A stretch of 64,000 nucleotides of DNA, from assembly GCF_019049255.1 (NCBI RefSeq), contig NZ_JAGMUJ010000040.1, forward strand, positions 62,001 through 126,000, in the 5' to 3' direction. Shown here piece by piece: positions 34,988-43,706 of the stretch. A model generated the notes under the pieces. That model was not told the DNA's origin, made no database searches, and was given only the letters and a program-made list of their open reading frames with translations. Numbering within the stretch: the stretch's first letter is position 1; every line of letters starts with the position of its first letter. Made by a program: the position numbers and the translations under genes. This DNA comes from Streptomyces sp. AC558_RSS880. GTDB lineage: Bacteria; Actinomycetota; Actinomycetes; Streptomycetales; Streptomycetaceae.

Positions 34988-36524
34988 GGCTCTCTCTCAC
35001 AAACGTGGTGAGCGGCTGCCGGTGGACCGCCGTCAGGTTCCATTCGTTCTCCAGGTTCTCCGCCAGGTGGTGGGTCCCGGCGAGTACGCCGTCCCGGTAG
35101 TGGCGGACGACGGGATGGAGATACGTGGAGTCCGCGGCGTGGTCGACGTCGTTCTCGAGCACGCGCGGGACACCGACGTCGAACGGGTCGGTCTGGTCGT
35201 GTTCGGGTCCGTACTCCAGGTCGACGACGAACCGGTGCGGGGCGGGCCCGAGACCGCCGTCGGTGATGTAGTCGAGCGGGACCTCCTCCTGGTACACGGC
35301 GTGGTCGCCGTCCACGCCGACCACGTCACCGAGGAACCCGAACTGCTGCCACAGGCCCGACGAGCGGTTGACGCGGCCGATGAGGGCGTCGGCGATCGCC
35401 TCCGGCGTCGCGGTGAACGTCCGGGCCGGCCAGGGGGTGCCGAGGTGGCGAGCGCCCAGGATGCGGTGCAGGGCACGGGTGGCGTAGCGGAAACCGTGGA
35501 TGAAGCCGTTGGTGGACTTCTTGAAGTCCCGTTGTTGCGTCAGGGTTCCGGCGAAGTACAGGTCCGGTACGTTGACCGACTCGAAGGACGAGGTCTGTTC
35601 GGGGAACCGGTCGTTGATGACGAGCGCGGGGCGGCAGGTTTCGTCGAAGACGGACGCGTCGAAGCGGAAGCCGGTGCATACGATGATCCGGTCGTAGTGC
35701 AGTTCGCGCAGCGGTTCCTCGGTCCGCGCGTAGCGGAGCATCACACGGAAGCCGCCGCTCGCCGACTTCTCGATGCTCTCCACGGTGCCGTCGAGTACCG
35801 CGTTCTGCGACTTGAGCTGGTAGGTGTCCAGGAAATTGTTGTTCACCGCGCGCAGATGCCCGAGGTAGTGGGTCTTCCAGGCGAGTCTGACCGAGTGCGG
35901 GCCGGCGACGTGGATCACCGCGGCCTTCTCGATGAGCCCGTCGGCGGTTTCGAACGCGGAGTTCCCCTTGCCGATGACCAGCACCCGCTGGTTGGTGAAG
36001 GATGCCGGGTCGGGGTCGAAGGTGTCGTACCGCTCGGCGTGTTCGATGCCCGGGACGGGTGGCTCGTAGAGCCGGGAGATGCCGGTCGCCATGACGAGCC
36101 GCTTGGCCTGCCAGGTGCGTCCCTCGCCGTCGCGGACGGAGAAGACGCCGTCCGCGCGGGAGACCTGGACGACCTCCGTCCCGTACTCGGCGCGCACGCC
36201 GGTGCGTGCCGCGAAGTCGGCCAGATAGCGCACCAGGTCGTCCGCCGGCGGGAAGTAGCGCTCGCTGTACCGGGTGAAGAGCAGCTCCGGGTCGTCGCTG
36301 AGCAGCGAGTTCCAGTCCATGCGCAGGTTGAGTTCCGGGTCCGTGAAACCCGTGTTCACCTTGTTGGTCGATATCAGCTGCCGATGACGGGGATACCGGG
36401 TGAAGAACGTACCCGGTCCTCTCCCTCGCTCCAGGACGACGTAGTCGCGCCCGTCGCGTTCCAGCAGAGCGGCGAGTTGAAGTCCGGCCGGCCCGGCCCC
36501 GATGATGAGATAGTCGCGCACCAT
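34980..36524 (-). CDS. FAD-dependent monooxygenase, FOXRED2/FMO-like, paralog 2
   Basis: A 514-residue paralog of the flavoprotein at 27642-29216, alike from the first residues (MVRDYLIIGAGPAGLQLAAL) to the C-terminal HLAENLENEW. It keeps GAGPAG, GKGNSA and CTGF motifs. Long shared blocks such as LRMDWNSLLSDDPELLFTRY show recent duplication. Differences cluster in the middle and in the C-terminal domain, so the two may act on successive intermediates. It heads the minus-strand operon with the ligase, and its promoter carries the same palindrome at the same distance as paralog 1. Confidence 0.85.
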   Translation of the reverse strand: MVRDYLIIGAGPAGLQLAALLERDGRDYVVLERGRGPGTFFTRYPRHRQLISTNKVNTGFTDPELNLRMDWNSLLSDDPELLFTRYSERYFPPADDLVRYLADFAARTGVRAEYGTEVVQVSRADGVFSVRDGEGRTWQAKRLVMATGISRLYEPPVPGIEHAERYDTFDPDPASFTNQRVLVIGKGNSAFETADGLIEKAAVIHVAGPHSVRLAWKTHYLGHLRAVNNNFLDTYQLKSQNAVLDGTVESIEKSASGGFRVMLRYARTEEPLRELHYDRIIVCTGFRFDASVFDETCRPALVINDRFPEQTSSFESVNVPDLYFAGTLTQQRDFKKSTNGFIHGFRYATRALHRILGARHLGTPWPARTFTATPEAIADALIGRVNRSSGLWQQFGFLGDVVGVDGDHAVYQEEVPLDYITDGGLGPAPHRFVVDLEYGPEHDQTDPFDVGVPRVLENDVDHAADSTYLHPVVRHYRDGVLAGTHHLAENLENEWNLTAVHRQPLTTFVRESLG

Positions 36525-36548
36525 GGGCCGGACGGTAGCGACACCACA

Positions 36549-36562
36549 TCAGAGGGCTCTGA
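36549..36562. promoter_or_regulatory. Second copy of the cluster operator
   Basis: TCAGAG-GG-CTCTGA, extended on one side to CTCTGAGAT, lies 24 bases upstream of the paralog 2 start. It matches 27601-27620, and read toward the gene the sequence after it (TGGTGTCGCTACCGTCCGG) is also like the paralog 1 leader (CGGTGACTAGCTTCCGG). Confidence 0.7.
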
Positions 36563-37390
36563 GATTCGGCAGCCCGCACGGCGCCGCTGGACTCCTGACA
36601 GGTTCACAGCCTTGCCGACACCGGACGTTCGAGGAGCGGTTCCGCCCCCCGACCGGATCAGACCTTCCTGCACAGGATCCGATCCAGCCCTCACGCGGTC
36701 GGAACGCGGTCTCGTCGCGGTCGGTGTTCCGGTGCGCGGCTCGCTTTCCCTCCCGAGGTCCTCCGGTACGGCGTGCCCGGAGCACCACCGGCGGGCGAGC
36801 TCCTCGAAGTGCGGGACGTGTGTCTTCGCGGCTCCCGTACCCGGCCGTCCCGGCCCTCGCGCCGTACGCCACCTCGATCGCCGCGGCCCTGGTGTATGAC
36901 CGGTTCCCGCCCGTGCCGCTCAGGGGCTTCCCGCGTTCCACCGCCTTGCGCCGGCACTCTCGAAGGGGGCGTCCCCCGACCGGCGCGCCCGTGTCGTCCG
37001 GAGAGGCCGACGGCGCGGACGCGCCGGCCACCGGGCCGGACGCTCCCTCCTCGTCGTCTGCGGCTGCGCCACGCCCCGTGCCGCACACACCGCACACCCG
37101 TACGCGACTGCGGCCCGCGGCCGCTCCGGCGGGCGACCGTGCCTCCCGCCGTGCCCGAAGGCCGACAGGCACCCACGGGGCCGGAGGGCCCTGCTCGAGC
37201 GAAGCGGGGAGCGGGGGCGCACCGGCCCGAACCCGCCCACGCCGACCTGCGCGAACGTTTCGGCCGAGCACCGACGCGGGCGCCTCGGGAGCGGATCGGC
37301 GGGCCGGTCGGGTGAACCGTTGCCCGTCCCCCCGGGCCCGGCGGCGTGGCGAGCCCTCCGGGCCCGCGCGCTGCCCCAGGATCCGGGCCC
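36563..37390. other. Long intergenic region, right edge of accessory region
   Basis: About 830 bases with no gene I can support. The open frames are arginine-proline-rich shadows without ribosome sites. CTCGAGCGAAGCGGGGAG near 37195 resembles the hairpin core CTCGAGCGAAGC of the dispersed repeat at 13090. No integrase, tRNA or insertion sequence was found. Confidence 0.5.
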
Positions 37391-37687
37391 GTGACACACA
37401 CCTTCGACCAACTCGTGGCCAAGCAGCGCGCGGCGGACGAGGCACACAGCCGGGTACGGCAACTGCGGGACACCTACGATCCACGCGCCCGCGCCCACTG
37501 GAGCGCGCACCAGCGGGCAACGTGGGAGACAGCCTGGCGGGCGTGGCGCGACCTCGCGCGTGACGTCCGCGTCGCGGTGAACGACTACGCCCGTGCCGAG
37601 AGCAGACCGCTGCACGAGATCGAGGCGGAACTGACACACGCGGTACGCCACGGAGAGCCGCCGGAGCCGGGCACTCCGGGCGGGTAG
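37391..37687 (+). CDS. Small helical conserved-type hypothetical protein
   Basis: A 98-residue, charged, mostly helical protein rich in Arg, Ala and Trp (HWSAHQRATWETAWRAWRDLA). It has no signal peptide or membrane segment. GTG at 37391 begins the part with normal composition; the upstream in-frame residues are Pro/Gly-rich. I do not recognise a family. It sits between the accessory region and the pseudouridine synthase gene. Confidence 0.6.
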   Translation: MTHTFDQLVAKQRAADEAHSRVRQLRDTYDPRARAHWSAHQRATWETAWRAWRDLARDVRVAVNDYARAESRPLHEIEAELTHAVRHGEPPEPGTPGG

Positions 37688-37692
37688 TCCGC

Positions 37693-37782
37693 CGGACGGC
37701 CCGTGCGCGCGGGGCGCCCGTGCCGGGGCCGGCTGCCGCCCGCGGTTGGACAGCGGACGGCCCGTGCGCGCGGGGCGCCCGT
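37693..37782 (+). repeat. 29-bp direct repeat pair before the pseudouridine synthase gene
   Basis: The 29 bases at 37693-37721 recur exactly at 37754-37782 (starting CGGACGGCCCGTGCGCGCGG). The second copy ends 14 bases before the GTG start at 37796. It is probably a local duplication. Confidence 0.85.
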
Positions 37783-37795
37783 ACGCTTGCCCGGT

Positions 37796-38746
37796 GTGAG
37801 ACGCAGACGGCCGATTCCGCCCCCTCCCCTGCCGCAGCGCGACGGTGTGGACCCGGTGCGGGTGCGGCTGCCCGCCGACACCCGGTGGGCCACGGTGCGG
37901 GAGCATCTGGTGCAGCGGCTCTCGGCCGGCCCCGGGGTCGTGGACGGGATGTTCGCCGCGGGGCTGATCGTCGGGGCGGACGGGCGGGCCGTACCGGCGG
38001 ACACACCGTACGCACCCGGCCTGTGCGTGTGGTTCCACCGGGAGCCGCCCGCCGAGGTGCCGGTGCCGTTCCCGCTGGAGGTCGTCCACCGGGACGAGCA
38101 CATCGTCGTCGTCGACAAGCCCCACTTCCTGGCCACCACCCCGCGTGGCAGCCACGTCACCCAGACCGCGCTCGCCCGGCTCCGCCGTGAGCTGGGCCTC
38201 CCGGAACTCGGCGCCGCGCACCGCCTCGACCGGCTCACCGCGGGCCTGGTGCTGTTCACGGTGCGGCCCGAGGAGCGCGGCGCGTACCAGACGCTGTTCC
38301 GCGACCGGCGCGTGCGCAAGGAGTACGAGGCCGTCGCGCCCCACGATCCACGGCTGGAGCTGCCCAGGACCGTGCGCAGCCGGATCGTGAAGGAGCGCGG
38401 GGTGCTCACCGCCCAGGAGGTCGAGGGCGAGCCCAACGCGCTGACGCGTGTGGAGCTCGCCGCCCACCGCCCGGACGGCCTCGGCCGGTACCGGCTGGTG
38501 CCCGGCACCGGGCAGACCCATCAGCTGCGGGTGCACATGAACGCCCTGGGCGTGCCGATCCTCGGCGATCCGCTGTACCCCGAGGTGACCGGCCCCGTCC
38601 CGGCCGGTGACTTCCGGCGTCCGCTGCAACTGCTCGCGCGGGCGCTGGAGTTCACCGACCCGGTGACGGGGGTGGAACACCGGTTCACCAGTGGCCGGGT
38701 GCTCGCGGCCTGGTCCTCGTACGAGGACTGGGCGGCCGGTCAGTAG
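37796..38746 (+). CDS. RluA-family pseudouridine synthase
   Basis: A 316-residue RluA-type enzyme. The catalytic Asp is in AAHRLDRLTAGLVLF; other core elements are EVVHRDEHIVVVDKP and the C-terminal GQTHQLRVHMNALGVPILGDPLY (in pieces). It isomerises uridine to pseudouridine in rRNA or tRNA. The N-terminal 60 or so residues resemble an S4-like segment. GTG at 37796 is the likely start. It converges with the conservon P450 gene, with a 7-bp overlap at 38740-38746. Confidence 0.88.
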   Translation: MRRRRPIPPPPLPQRDGVDPVRVRLPADTRWATVREHLVQRLSAGPGVVDGMFAAGLIVGADGRAVPADTPYAPGLCVWFHREPPAEVPVPFPLEVVHRDEHIVVVDKPHFLATTPRGSHVTQTALARLRRELGLPELGAAHRLDRLTAGLVLFTVRPEERGAYQTLFRDRRVRKEYEAVAPHDPRLELPRTVRSRIVKERGVLTAQEVEGEPNALTRVELAAHRPDGLGRYRLVPGTGQTHQLRVHMNALGVPILGDPLYPEVTGPVPAGDFRRPLQLLARALEFTDPVTGVEHRFTSGRVLAAWSSYEDWAAGQ

Positions 38747-40251
38747 CCGCGCCACCAGCGCAGGAAGCGCTGCCACGCGTTCCGCGGCGGGGCGGGTTCC
38801 GTCACCGGCGGGGGCGGCGGCGCCGGCACGGGCGGCTCGACGTGCGGCTCGGGCGGCACCGGGGCCGCGGCGGCCGGCCCGGTCCCCGGCCGGGCGTGGC
38901 CGATGTGCCAGTCCTGCTGCGGGGGCGCGTCGTTCTCGTGGCTGGGCCGCTGCGTCACGTCCTGCTGCGGCCGGGGCGTGAAGTGGACGGGCAGTTCCAC
39001 GAGATGGCGTGAGGCGATGGACTCGGTGAAGGACAACTCCTCCTCGTCGATGCTGAGCTCCACGTCGGGCAGCCGCATGAGCAGGGCGTCGACACCGACT
39101 TCGGCGATGGTGCGGCCGATGTCCTGACCGGGGCACTCGTGCGGGCCGCCGCCGAAGGCGAGGTGCGAGCGGTTGCCCTGCATGTCGGCGGTCGGGTCGG
39201 GGCGCACGCGTGGATCGACGTTGGCCGGCGCGGGCGCGAACAGCAGGCCGTCGCCCTTGCGGATGCGCTGGCCGCCGAGCTCCGTGTCCTGTTTGGCGAA
39301 GTAGGCGAAGATGGTGCTGAACGGCGGCTCGTCCCAGAGCAGTTGCTCCACCGCCTGGGGCACGGTCATCTGGCCGCCGTTGAGCTGGGAGCGGAAGCGC
39401 GGGTCGATCAGCACCTGACGCAGCACGTTGGCCAGGAGGTTGGCGGTGGCCTCGTAGGCGGCGATCAGCACCACTCTGAGGTGCTGGCTGACCTCGTCGT
39501 CGGTCAGCCCGGCCGGGTGGGCGATGAGGTGGCCGGTGAAGTCGTTCAGCGGCTCGGCACGGCGGCGGGCGGTGAGGCGCTCCAGGGCCCCCATGACATA
39601 GGCGTTGCTGGCGATCGCGGTCTCGGTGCCCCGGATCATGTCCCGGGCGGCCTCGACCATCCGGTCGTTGTACTCGTCGGGCATGCCGAGGACGTGGCAC
39701 ATCACGGCCATCGGCAGGTGCTCGGCGTACTGGCCGACCAGCTCGGCCTCGCCCGCCTCGCAGAACCGGTTGACGACGCGCTGGACGCTGCGGTTGACGT
39801 GCCGGCGCAACCCGCGGAAGTCGGTGGCCGCCACGGCGGCGTCGATCGCGCCGCGCAGCCGCTTGTGTTCGTCGCCCTCGGCGTGCGCGCACATCGGCTG
39901 CCAGGCGATGTGCGGCATCAGCGGATGGTCGGGCTTGACCAGACCGGCCGTGAGCGGGGACCAGATACGGCTGTCCTTGCAGTACTGCGCGGGAGTGCGG
40001 ACCAGCTGCTGGCTCTCGGAGTGGCCGAGGACCACCCACATCGGCAGGTCGTCGTGGATGAGCACCGGTGCCACCGGGCCGTGTTCGGCGCGCAGTGTCT
40101 CGTACAGCTTCCTCAGGTCCTCCGACTCGTGCAGCCGGCTCAGCCCGCCGGGGCCCAGGCCGTGCGCGGGGCAGCCGGGGGGCGGGCCGGGCCGGGGTGC
40201 GTCCGTGCCGGTCGGGGAGTCTCCCGTCAGGGAGTTCGGTTCAGGCGTCAC
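38740..40251 (-). CDS. cvnE: Conservon cytochrome P450, CYP157-like without ExxR
   Basis: A 503-residue P450 at the end of a conservon. The heme loop FGGGPHECPG is canonical with its cysteine, and the I-helix has AAYEAT. The K-helix ExxR is replaced by QLLW within VEQLLWDEPP. This EQxLW pattern is the hallmark of the CYP157 family, known to lack ExxR. A tail of about 85 residues is proline-rich and ends in WQRFLRWWRGY, which could contact the membrane or a partner. In S. coelicolor the equivalent gene closes the rar/cvn9 set. GTG at 40251 follows GGAG. The substrate is unknown. Confidence 0.85.
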   Translation of the reverse strand: MTPEPNSLTGDSPTGTDAPRPGPPPGCPAHGLGPGGLSRLHESEDLRKLYETLRAEHGPVAPVLIHDDLPMWVVLGHSESQQLVRTPAQYCKDSRIWSPLTAGLVKPDHPLMPHIAWQPMCAHAEGDEHKRLRGAIDAAVAATDFRGLRRHVNRSVQRVVNRFCEAGEAELVGQYAEHLPMAVMCHVLGMPDEYNDRMVEAARDMIRGTETAIASNAYVMGALERLTARRRAEPLNDFTGHLIAHPAGLTDDEVSQHLRVVLIAAYEATANLLANVLRQVLIDPRFRSQLNGGQMTVPQAVEQLLWDEPPFSTIFAYFAKQDTELGGQRIRKGDGLLFAPAPANVDPRVRPDPTADMQGNRSHLAFGGGPHECPGQDIGRTIAEVGVDALLMRLPDVELSIDEEELSFTESIASRHLVELPVHFTPRPQQDVTQRPSHENDAPPQQDWHIGHARPGTGPAAAAPVPPEPHVEPPVPAPPPPPVTEPAPPRNAWQRFLRWWRGY

Positions 40252-40301
40252 AGTGGTCGCTCCGAGGGGAAAGCGGGATGTGGGCGGGGACGGGTCCGGG
40301 T

Positions 40302-40922
40302 TCAGGTGAGCGAGCCCGTCATGGCGAGGGAGTGCAGGAACCGCATCAGGGTCATCAGGACGTCGCGGCTGGAGGCGCGGCGCCGCACATCGCACTCCAG
40401 GATGGGGATCTGCTCGGACAGGTCGAGGGCGGACCGCAGGTCCTCGATGGGGTAACGCGGGCCGTCGGGGAAGGAGTTGACCGCGACGACGAACGGCACG
40501 CCGCGCTCCTCCAGCCGCCCCATGACGTCGAAGCTGACCTCGAGGCGACGGGTGTCGACGAGTACGACCGCGCCGAGCGCCCCCTCGAACAGCCCGTTCC
40601 ACAGGAACCAGAAGCGTTCCTGGCCCGGGGTGCCGAAGAGGTACAGCACCAGCTGGTCCGTGATCTTGATGCGGCCGAAGTCCATGGCGACGGTGGTGGC
40701 CGTCTTGGACGCGGAACCGAAGTCGTCGTCGACCCCGATGCCGGCCTGTGTCATGGTCTCCTCGGTGGTCAGCGGTTTGATCTCGCTGACCGAGCCGACC
40801 ATGGTCGTCTTGCCGACGCCGAATCCGCCGACGATGACGATTTTCACCGCGGCCTGTGCCGTGTGCGGCAGCTGATCCTCGGCCCGGGGTCCCGGGATGG
40901 TCTCAGAGCCTTTGAAGTCCAT
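40302..40922 (-). CDS. cvnD: Conservon GTPase CvnD
   Basis: A 206-residue Ras-like ATP/GTP-binding protein. It has the P-loop GGFGVGKTT, switch II FGTPGQERF and a VVAVNSF guanine-specificity-like motif. Conservon GTPases act with the CvnA/B/C proteins in a membrane-associated complex likened to a eukaryotic G-protein system. Its start overlaps the end of the DUF742 gene by 20 bases. Confidence 0.9.
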   Translation of the reverse strand: MDFKGSETIPGPRAEDQLPHTAQAAVKIVIVGGFGVGKTTMVGSVSEIKPLTTEETMTQAGIGVDDDFGSASKTATTVAMDFGRIKITDQLVLYLFGTPGQERFWFLWNGLFEGALGAVVLVDTRRLEVSFDVMGRLEERGVPFVVAVNSFPDGPRYPIEDLRSALDLSEQIPILECDVRRRASSRDVLMTLMRFLHSLAMTGSLT

Positions 40923-41313
40923 GCATCACCGCTTCGAGAAGGGAACGGTCGGGGAGCGCCTTGCGGACGATCGGCGAGCGCGCCTGGACCAGTTCCGCCG
41001 TCAGCATCTCGGTGAGCAGCACGGTCACCACGCTGAACGGCAGGCTGAGGTAGGCCGACAGTTCGGCCACGGACAGGGGTGCGACGCAGAGCCGGAGCAG
41101 CGCCGCCTGCTCGGGGGTGGCGGAGGGCGGGGGGTCCGGGGAGCGGGCCACGATCAGCGTCACGAGGTCGATGTCCGCCCGTTCACCGTCCGGGCCCGCG
41201 ACGACGTACAGCCGCTCGGGATTGCCGCCCTCACCCTCCTTCTTGGCCGGTCCGGCCGACTGCGGAGGGGGGCCGTCCTGGGGAGAGCGCCTCTGGCGTT
41301 GCGGAGGAGTCAT
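40903..41313 (-). CDS. cvnC: Conservon DUF742 protein CvnC
   Basis: A 136-residue DUF742 protein. It has an N-terminal disordered, Pro/Gln-rich stretch, then RLYVVAGPDG, then a winged-helix-like part (PLSVAELSAYLSLPFSVVTVLL) and the family tail LLEAVMHGLQRL. CvnC is thought to link the other components and may bind DNA or protein. It is coupled by ATGA overlap to CvnB. Confidence 0.9.
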   Translation of the reverse strand: MTPPQRQRRSPQDGPPPQSAGPAKKEGEGGNPERLYVVAGPDGERADIDLVTLIVARSPDPPPSATPEQAALLRLCVAPLSVAELSAYLSLPFSVVTVLLTEMLTAELVQARSPIVRKALPDRSLLEAVMHGLQRL

Positions 41314-41717
41314 ACGGGCTGCCCGTTCCGTCGGGGCGGACTGGTCAGATGGGCGCCGATGCGGACGACGAGGTCGCGCATCATGCCGCCCATGCGGCCG
41401 GGTTCGCAGGTCATGTCGGAGAGCACCGCGAGATAGGCGTTGGCGCCGGCCGCCATCAGGTAGAAGTAGCCCTCGTCGATCTCGATGAGCACCATCTTCA
41501 TCTCGCCGTTTCCGTACGGGAGTTCCTGGGCGACGGCCCCGGCGAGGCTCTGTACGCCCGCGCAGGCCGCGGCGACCCGGTCGGCGGCGTCCGGTTCACC
41601 GCCGTAGCGGGCGATGCGCAGACCGTCGGCGGAGAGCACCACGATCATCTCGACGCCGGGTACGCCGTCGGCGAGCTCCTTGAGCATCCAGTCGAAGTTG
41701 GCTCGTTGCTGGATCAC
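41310..41717 (-). CDS. cvnB: Conservon roadblock/LC7 protein CvnB
   Basis: A 135-residue roadblock/LC7 protein (NFDWMLKELADGVPGVEMIVVLSADGLRI in part, then YFYLMAAGANAYLAVLSD). These act as GTPase-activating or scaffold proteins and work on CvnD. It is coupled by ATGA overlap to both CvnA and CvnC. Confidence 0.9.
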   Translation of the reverse strand: MIQQRANFDWMLKELADGVPGVEMIVVLSADGLRIARYGGEPDAADRVAAACAGVQSLAGAVAQELPYGNGEMKMVLIEIDEGYFYLMAAGANAYLAVLSDMTCEPGRMGGMMRDLVVRIGAHLTSPPRRNGQPV

Positions 41718-43321
41718 TTGAGGTCCCCCTCGTCATCGGCCTCGGTGCGGGCCGGTTCGTTGATGAGATGCAGGTAGGCGGTCGGGTTGCGGGTGAAGTC
41801 GGTGGGGTGGACGCCGGGGTCGAGGCCCTTCTTCATGCCCTCCCAGAAGGCGTCGACCCACAGCCCGGGTTCGCGGTCGTTCCGCTTCTTCTCGGGTTCG
41901 GGCGTGGCCCAGACGTCGTGGTACTCCTCGCCCCGTTCCCTGGCCTCCCGCTCGGCCCGTTCGGCGGCGGCCTGCTCGGCGTACCGCTGGGCCAACGGGG
42001 TCTTCATCCGGCTGCGGCGCTGCGGCAGGCCGCCCGCGGTCCACTCGGTGACCTCGGGGACGTCGTCCTCCATGAGGACCGTGTCGGGGATGCGGGGGCT
42101 GGTGGGGCGGCGCTTCTTGGGTGTGCGCTCGGGGCCCGGGAGGGCGTCGACCGGCCGGGGCACGGCGGTCGCCCCGATGCCGTGGGCGAGGCCCACGCCG
42201 GGCTCGTCGGTGATCATCTCGCTCGGTACGACGAGGACGGCGCGGACCCCGCCGTAGGCGGAGGCGCGCAGCGAGACCTGCATGTTGAACGCGGTGCAGA
42301 GCCGGCCGACGACGGCGAGGCCGAGGCGCGGGTTGGCCCCGATCTCCTGGAGGTCGACGCCCCGCTGGGCCTGCTCGAGCATCCCCTCGATACGGGCCCG
42401 GGCCTGCTCGTCGAGGCTGACTCCGGCGTCCTCGATCTCGATGGCGACACCGGTCTGCACCTCGGTGGCGGTGACGCTGACCTTGCTGGTCGGCGGCGAG
42501 TAGCGGGTGGCGTTGTCGAGGAGTTCGGCGGCGGCGTGGATGACCGGCTCGACGTAGATGCCCTTGATGTTGATCTTGGCGATCGACTTCAGGTCGATGC
42601 GGCGGTACTCGAGGATGCGGGACATGGCGCCGCGCAGCACGCTGTAGAGGGCGACGGGCTTGGGCCACTGGCGTCCGGGACGGCCGCCGCCGAGAACGGA
42701 GATGGAGTCGGCGAGGCGGCCGATCAGCGCGGTGCCGTGGTCGATGCGCAGCAGGTCGTCGAAGACCTCGGGGTTGCGGCCGTGGTCCTCCTCCATCTCC
42801 CGGAGCTCCTTGGCCTGCTGGTGGACGATCGCCTGGACGCGGCGGGCGATGCTGACGAAGGAGCGCTGGGAGGAGTCGCGCAGGTTCTCCTCGTCGTCGA
42901 TGATCTTCAGCATCGTCCTGAGCAGGTCGATCTGGTACTTCGGCAGGTCGCGCCAGGCCGGGTTGAGCCGGGGCAGGCCGCGGATCACCTCCTCGGGGTC
43001 GTTGCCGCTGTGCAGGTAGTCGAGGGTCGCGGGGATGACCTGCTGGGTGAAGTACTGCGTCTCCGTGTCATGGGCGGCGATCCGGGACTCCAGATACGCA
43101 CGGTGACGGTCGTGTTCGGCCTGCGCCTCCCGCAGCACACGGCCGCGGCGCACCGCCTCGGTCGCGGCGGCGGTCACCAGCAGGGTCGCGACGGCGCCGC
43201 ACACGCCGACGGCGATCCGGGCGGGCTCCGCCACCAGGGCGACGGCGGCTCCGGTCGCCGCGGCCATCACTATGGCCGGCAACAACAGCACGCGTGTGTA
43301 AGGAAGTTGGACACTCGCCAT
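41714..43321 (-). CDS. cvnA: Conservon sensor-kinase-like ATPase CvnA
   Basis: A 535-residue membrane protein. It has two hydrophobic N-terminal segments (about 12-30 and 33-52), a helical region, and a HATPase_c domain with the N-box AAAELLDNATRYSPP and EDAGVSL. There is no clear phospho-acceptor histidine box of the usual type, as in other CvnA proteins. The C-terminal 150 residues are charged and disordered. ATG at 43321 follows AGAGGGC; an upstream ATG at 43384 has no such site. It heads the conservon operon, which S. griseus and S. coelicolor use in regulating aerial growth (rar). Confidence 0.9.
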   Translation of the reverse strand: MASVQLPYTRVLLLPAIVMAAATGAAVALVAEPARIAVGVCGAVATLLVTAAATEAVRRGRVLREAQAEHDRHRAYLESRIAAHDTETQYFTQQVIPATLDYLHSGNDPEEVIRGLPRLNPAWRDLPKYQIDLLRTMLKIIDDEENLRDSSQRSFVSIARRVQAIVHQQAKELREMEEDHGRNPEVFDDLLRIDHGTALIGRLADSISVLGGGRPGRQWPKPVALYSVLRGAMSRILEYRRIDLKSIAKINIKGIYVEPVIHAAAELLDNATRYSPPTSKVSVTATEVQTGVAIEIEDAGVSLDEQARARIEGMLEQAQRGVDLQEIGANPRLGLAVVGRLCTAFNMQVSLRASAYGGVRAVLVVPSEMITDEPGVGLAHGIGATAVPRPVDALPGPERTPKKRRPTSPRIPDTVLMEDDVPEVTEWTAGGLPQRRSRMKTPLAQRYAEQAAAERAEREARERGEEYHDVWATPEPEKKRNDREPGLWVDAFWEGMKKGLDPGVHPTDFTRNPTAYLHLINEPARTEADDEGDLK

Positions 43322-43706
43322 GTGAGCCCTCTGAAACGAATCGACTGACGGTCGGGGAACGTGCACATAAGGGAACAAGCGCACGAATTCATCTCAACCC
43401 GGTGCGCTGCGGGCGAGCTTAGTCCGACCGGATCATCGCGATGTCATATTCGGCAAGTGCCGGAAATGGCCCCTGGGACAGGAGTACGCTCAGGTCGTTT
43501 ACACGACGTGCGACTGTTCGAACACAGTGCGTCACCGCGATCGGGCGTGCGAAAACCACTCACCGTCACGGGTGAGGAAGGTCCCGGGCTCCGTGATCCT
43601 GCCCACGAAACCGGGCGGTGACGCCCCCGATGAGAGCGCACGGAAGGCAGAAGCCCGGCGCGCACGGGGCGCACCGGGCTTCTCCCGAGGTTCAGGGCCG
43701 GGCGGT
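43322..43706. other. Intergenic region upstream of conservon
   Basis: 385 bases. It holds the conservon promoter region and the helicase terminator; no gene is supported. Confidence 0.5.
43649..43683 (-). terminator. Terminator hairpin after the helicase gene
   Basis: AGAAGCCCGG (43649-43658) pairs perfectly with CCGGGCTTCT (43674-43683), loop of 15 bases, 23 bases after the helicase stop. Confidence 0.75.

Noticed and set aside
36563..37390. Possible genes in the long gap right of the cluster
   Set aside because: All open frames are low-complexity and lack start signals or motifs.
36920..40039. A 1039-residue minus-strand frame
   Set aside because: Overlaps the pseudouridine synthase and P450 genes in another frame with no coherent domain; part of it merely mirrors the P450 sequence.
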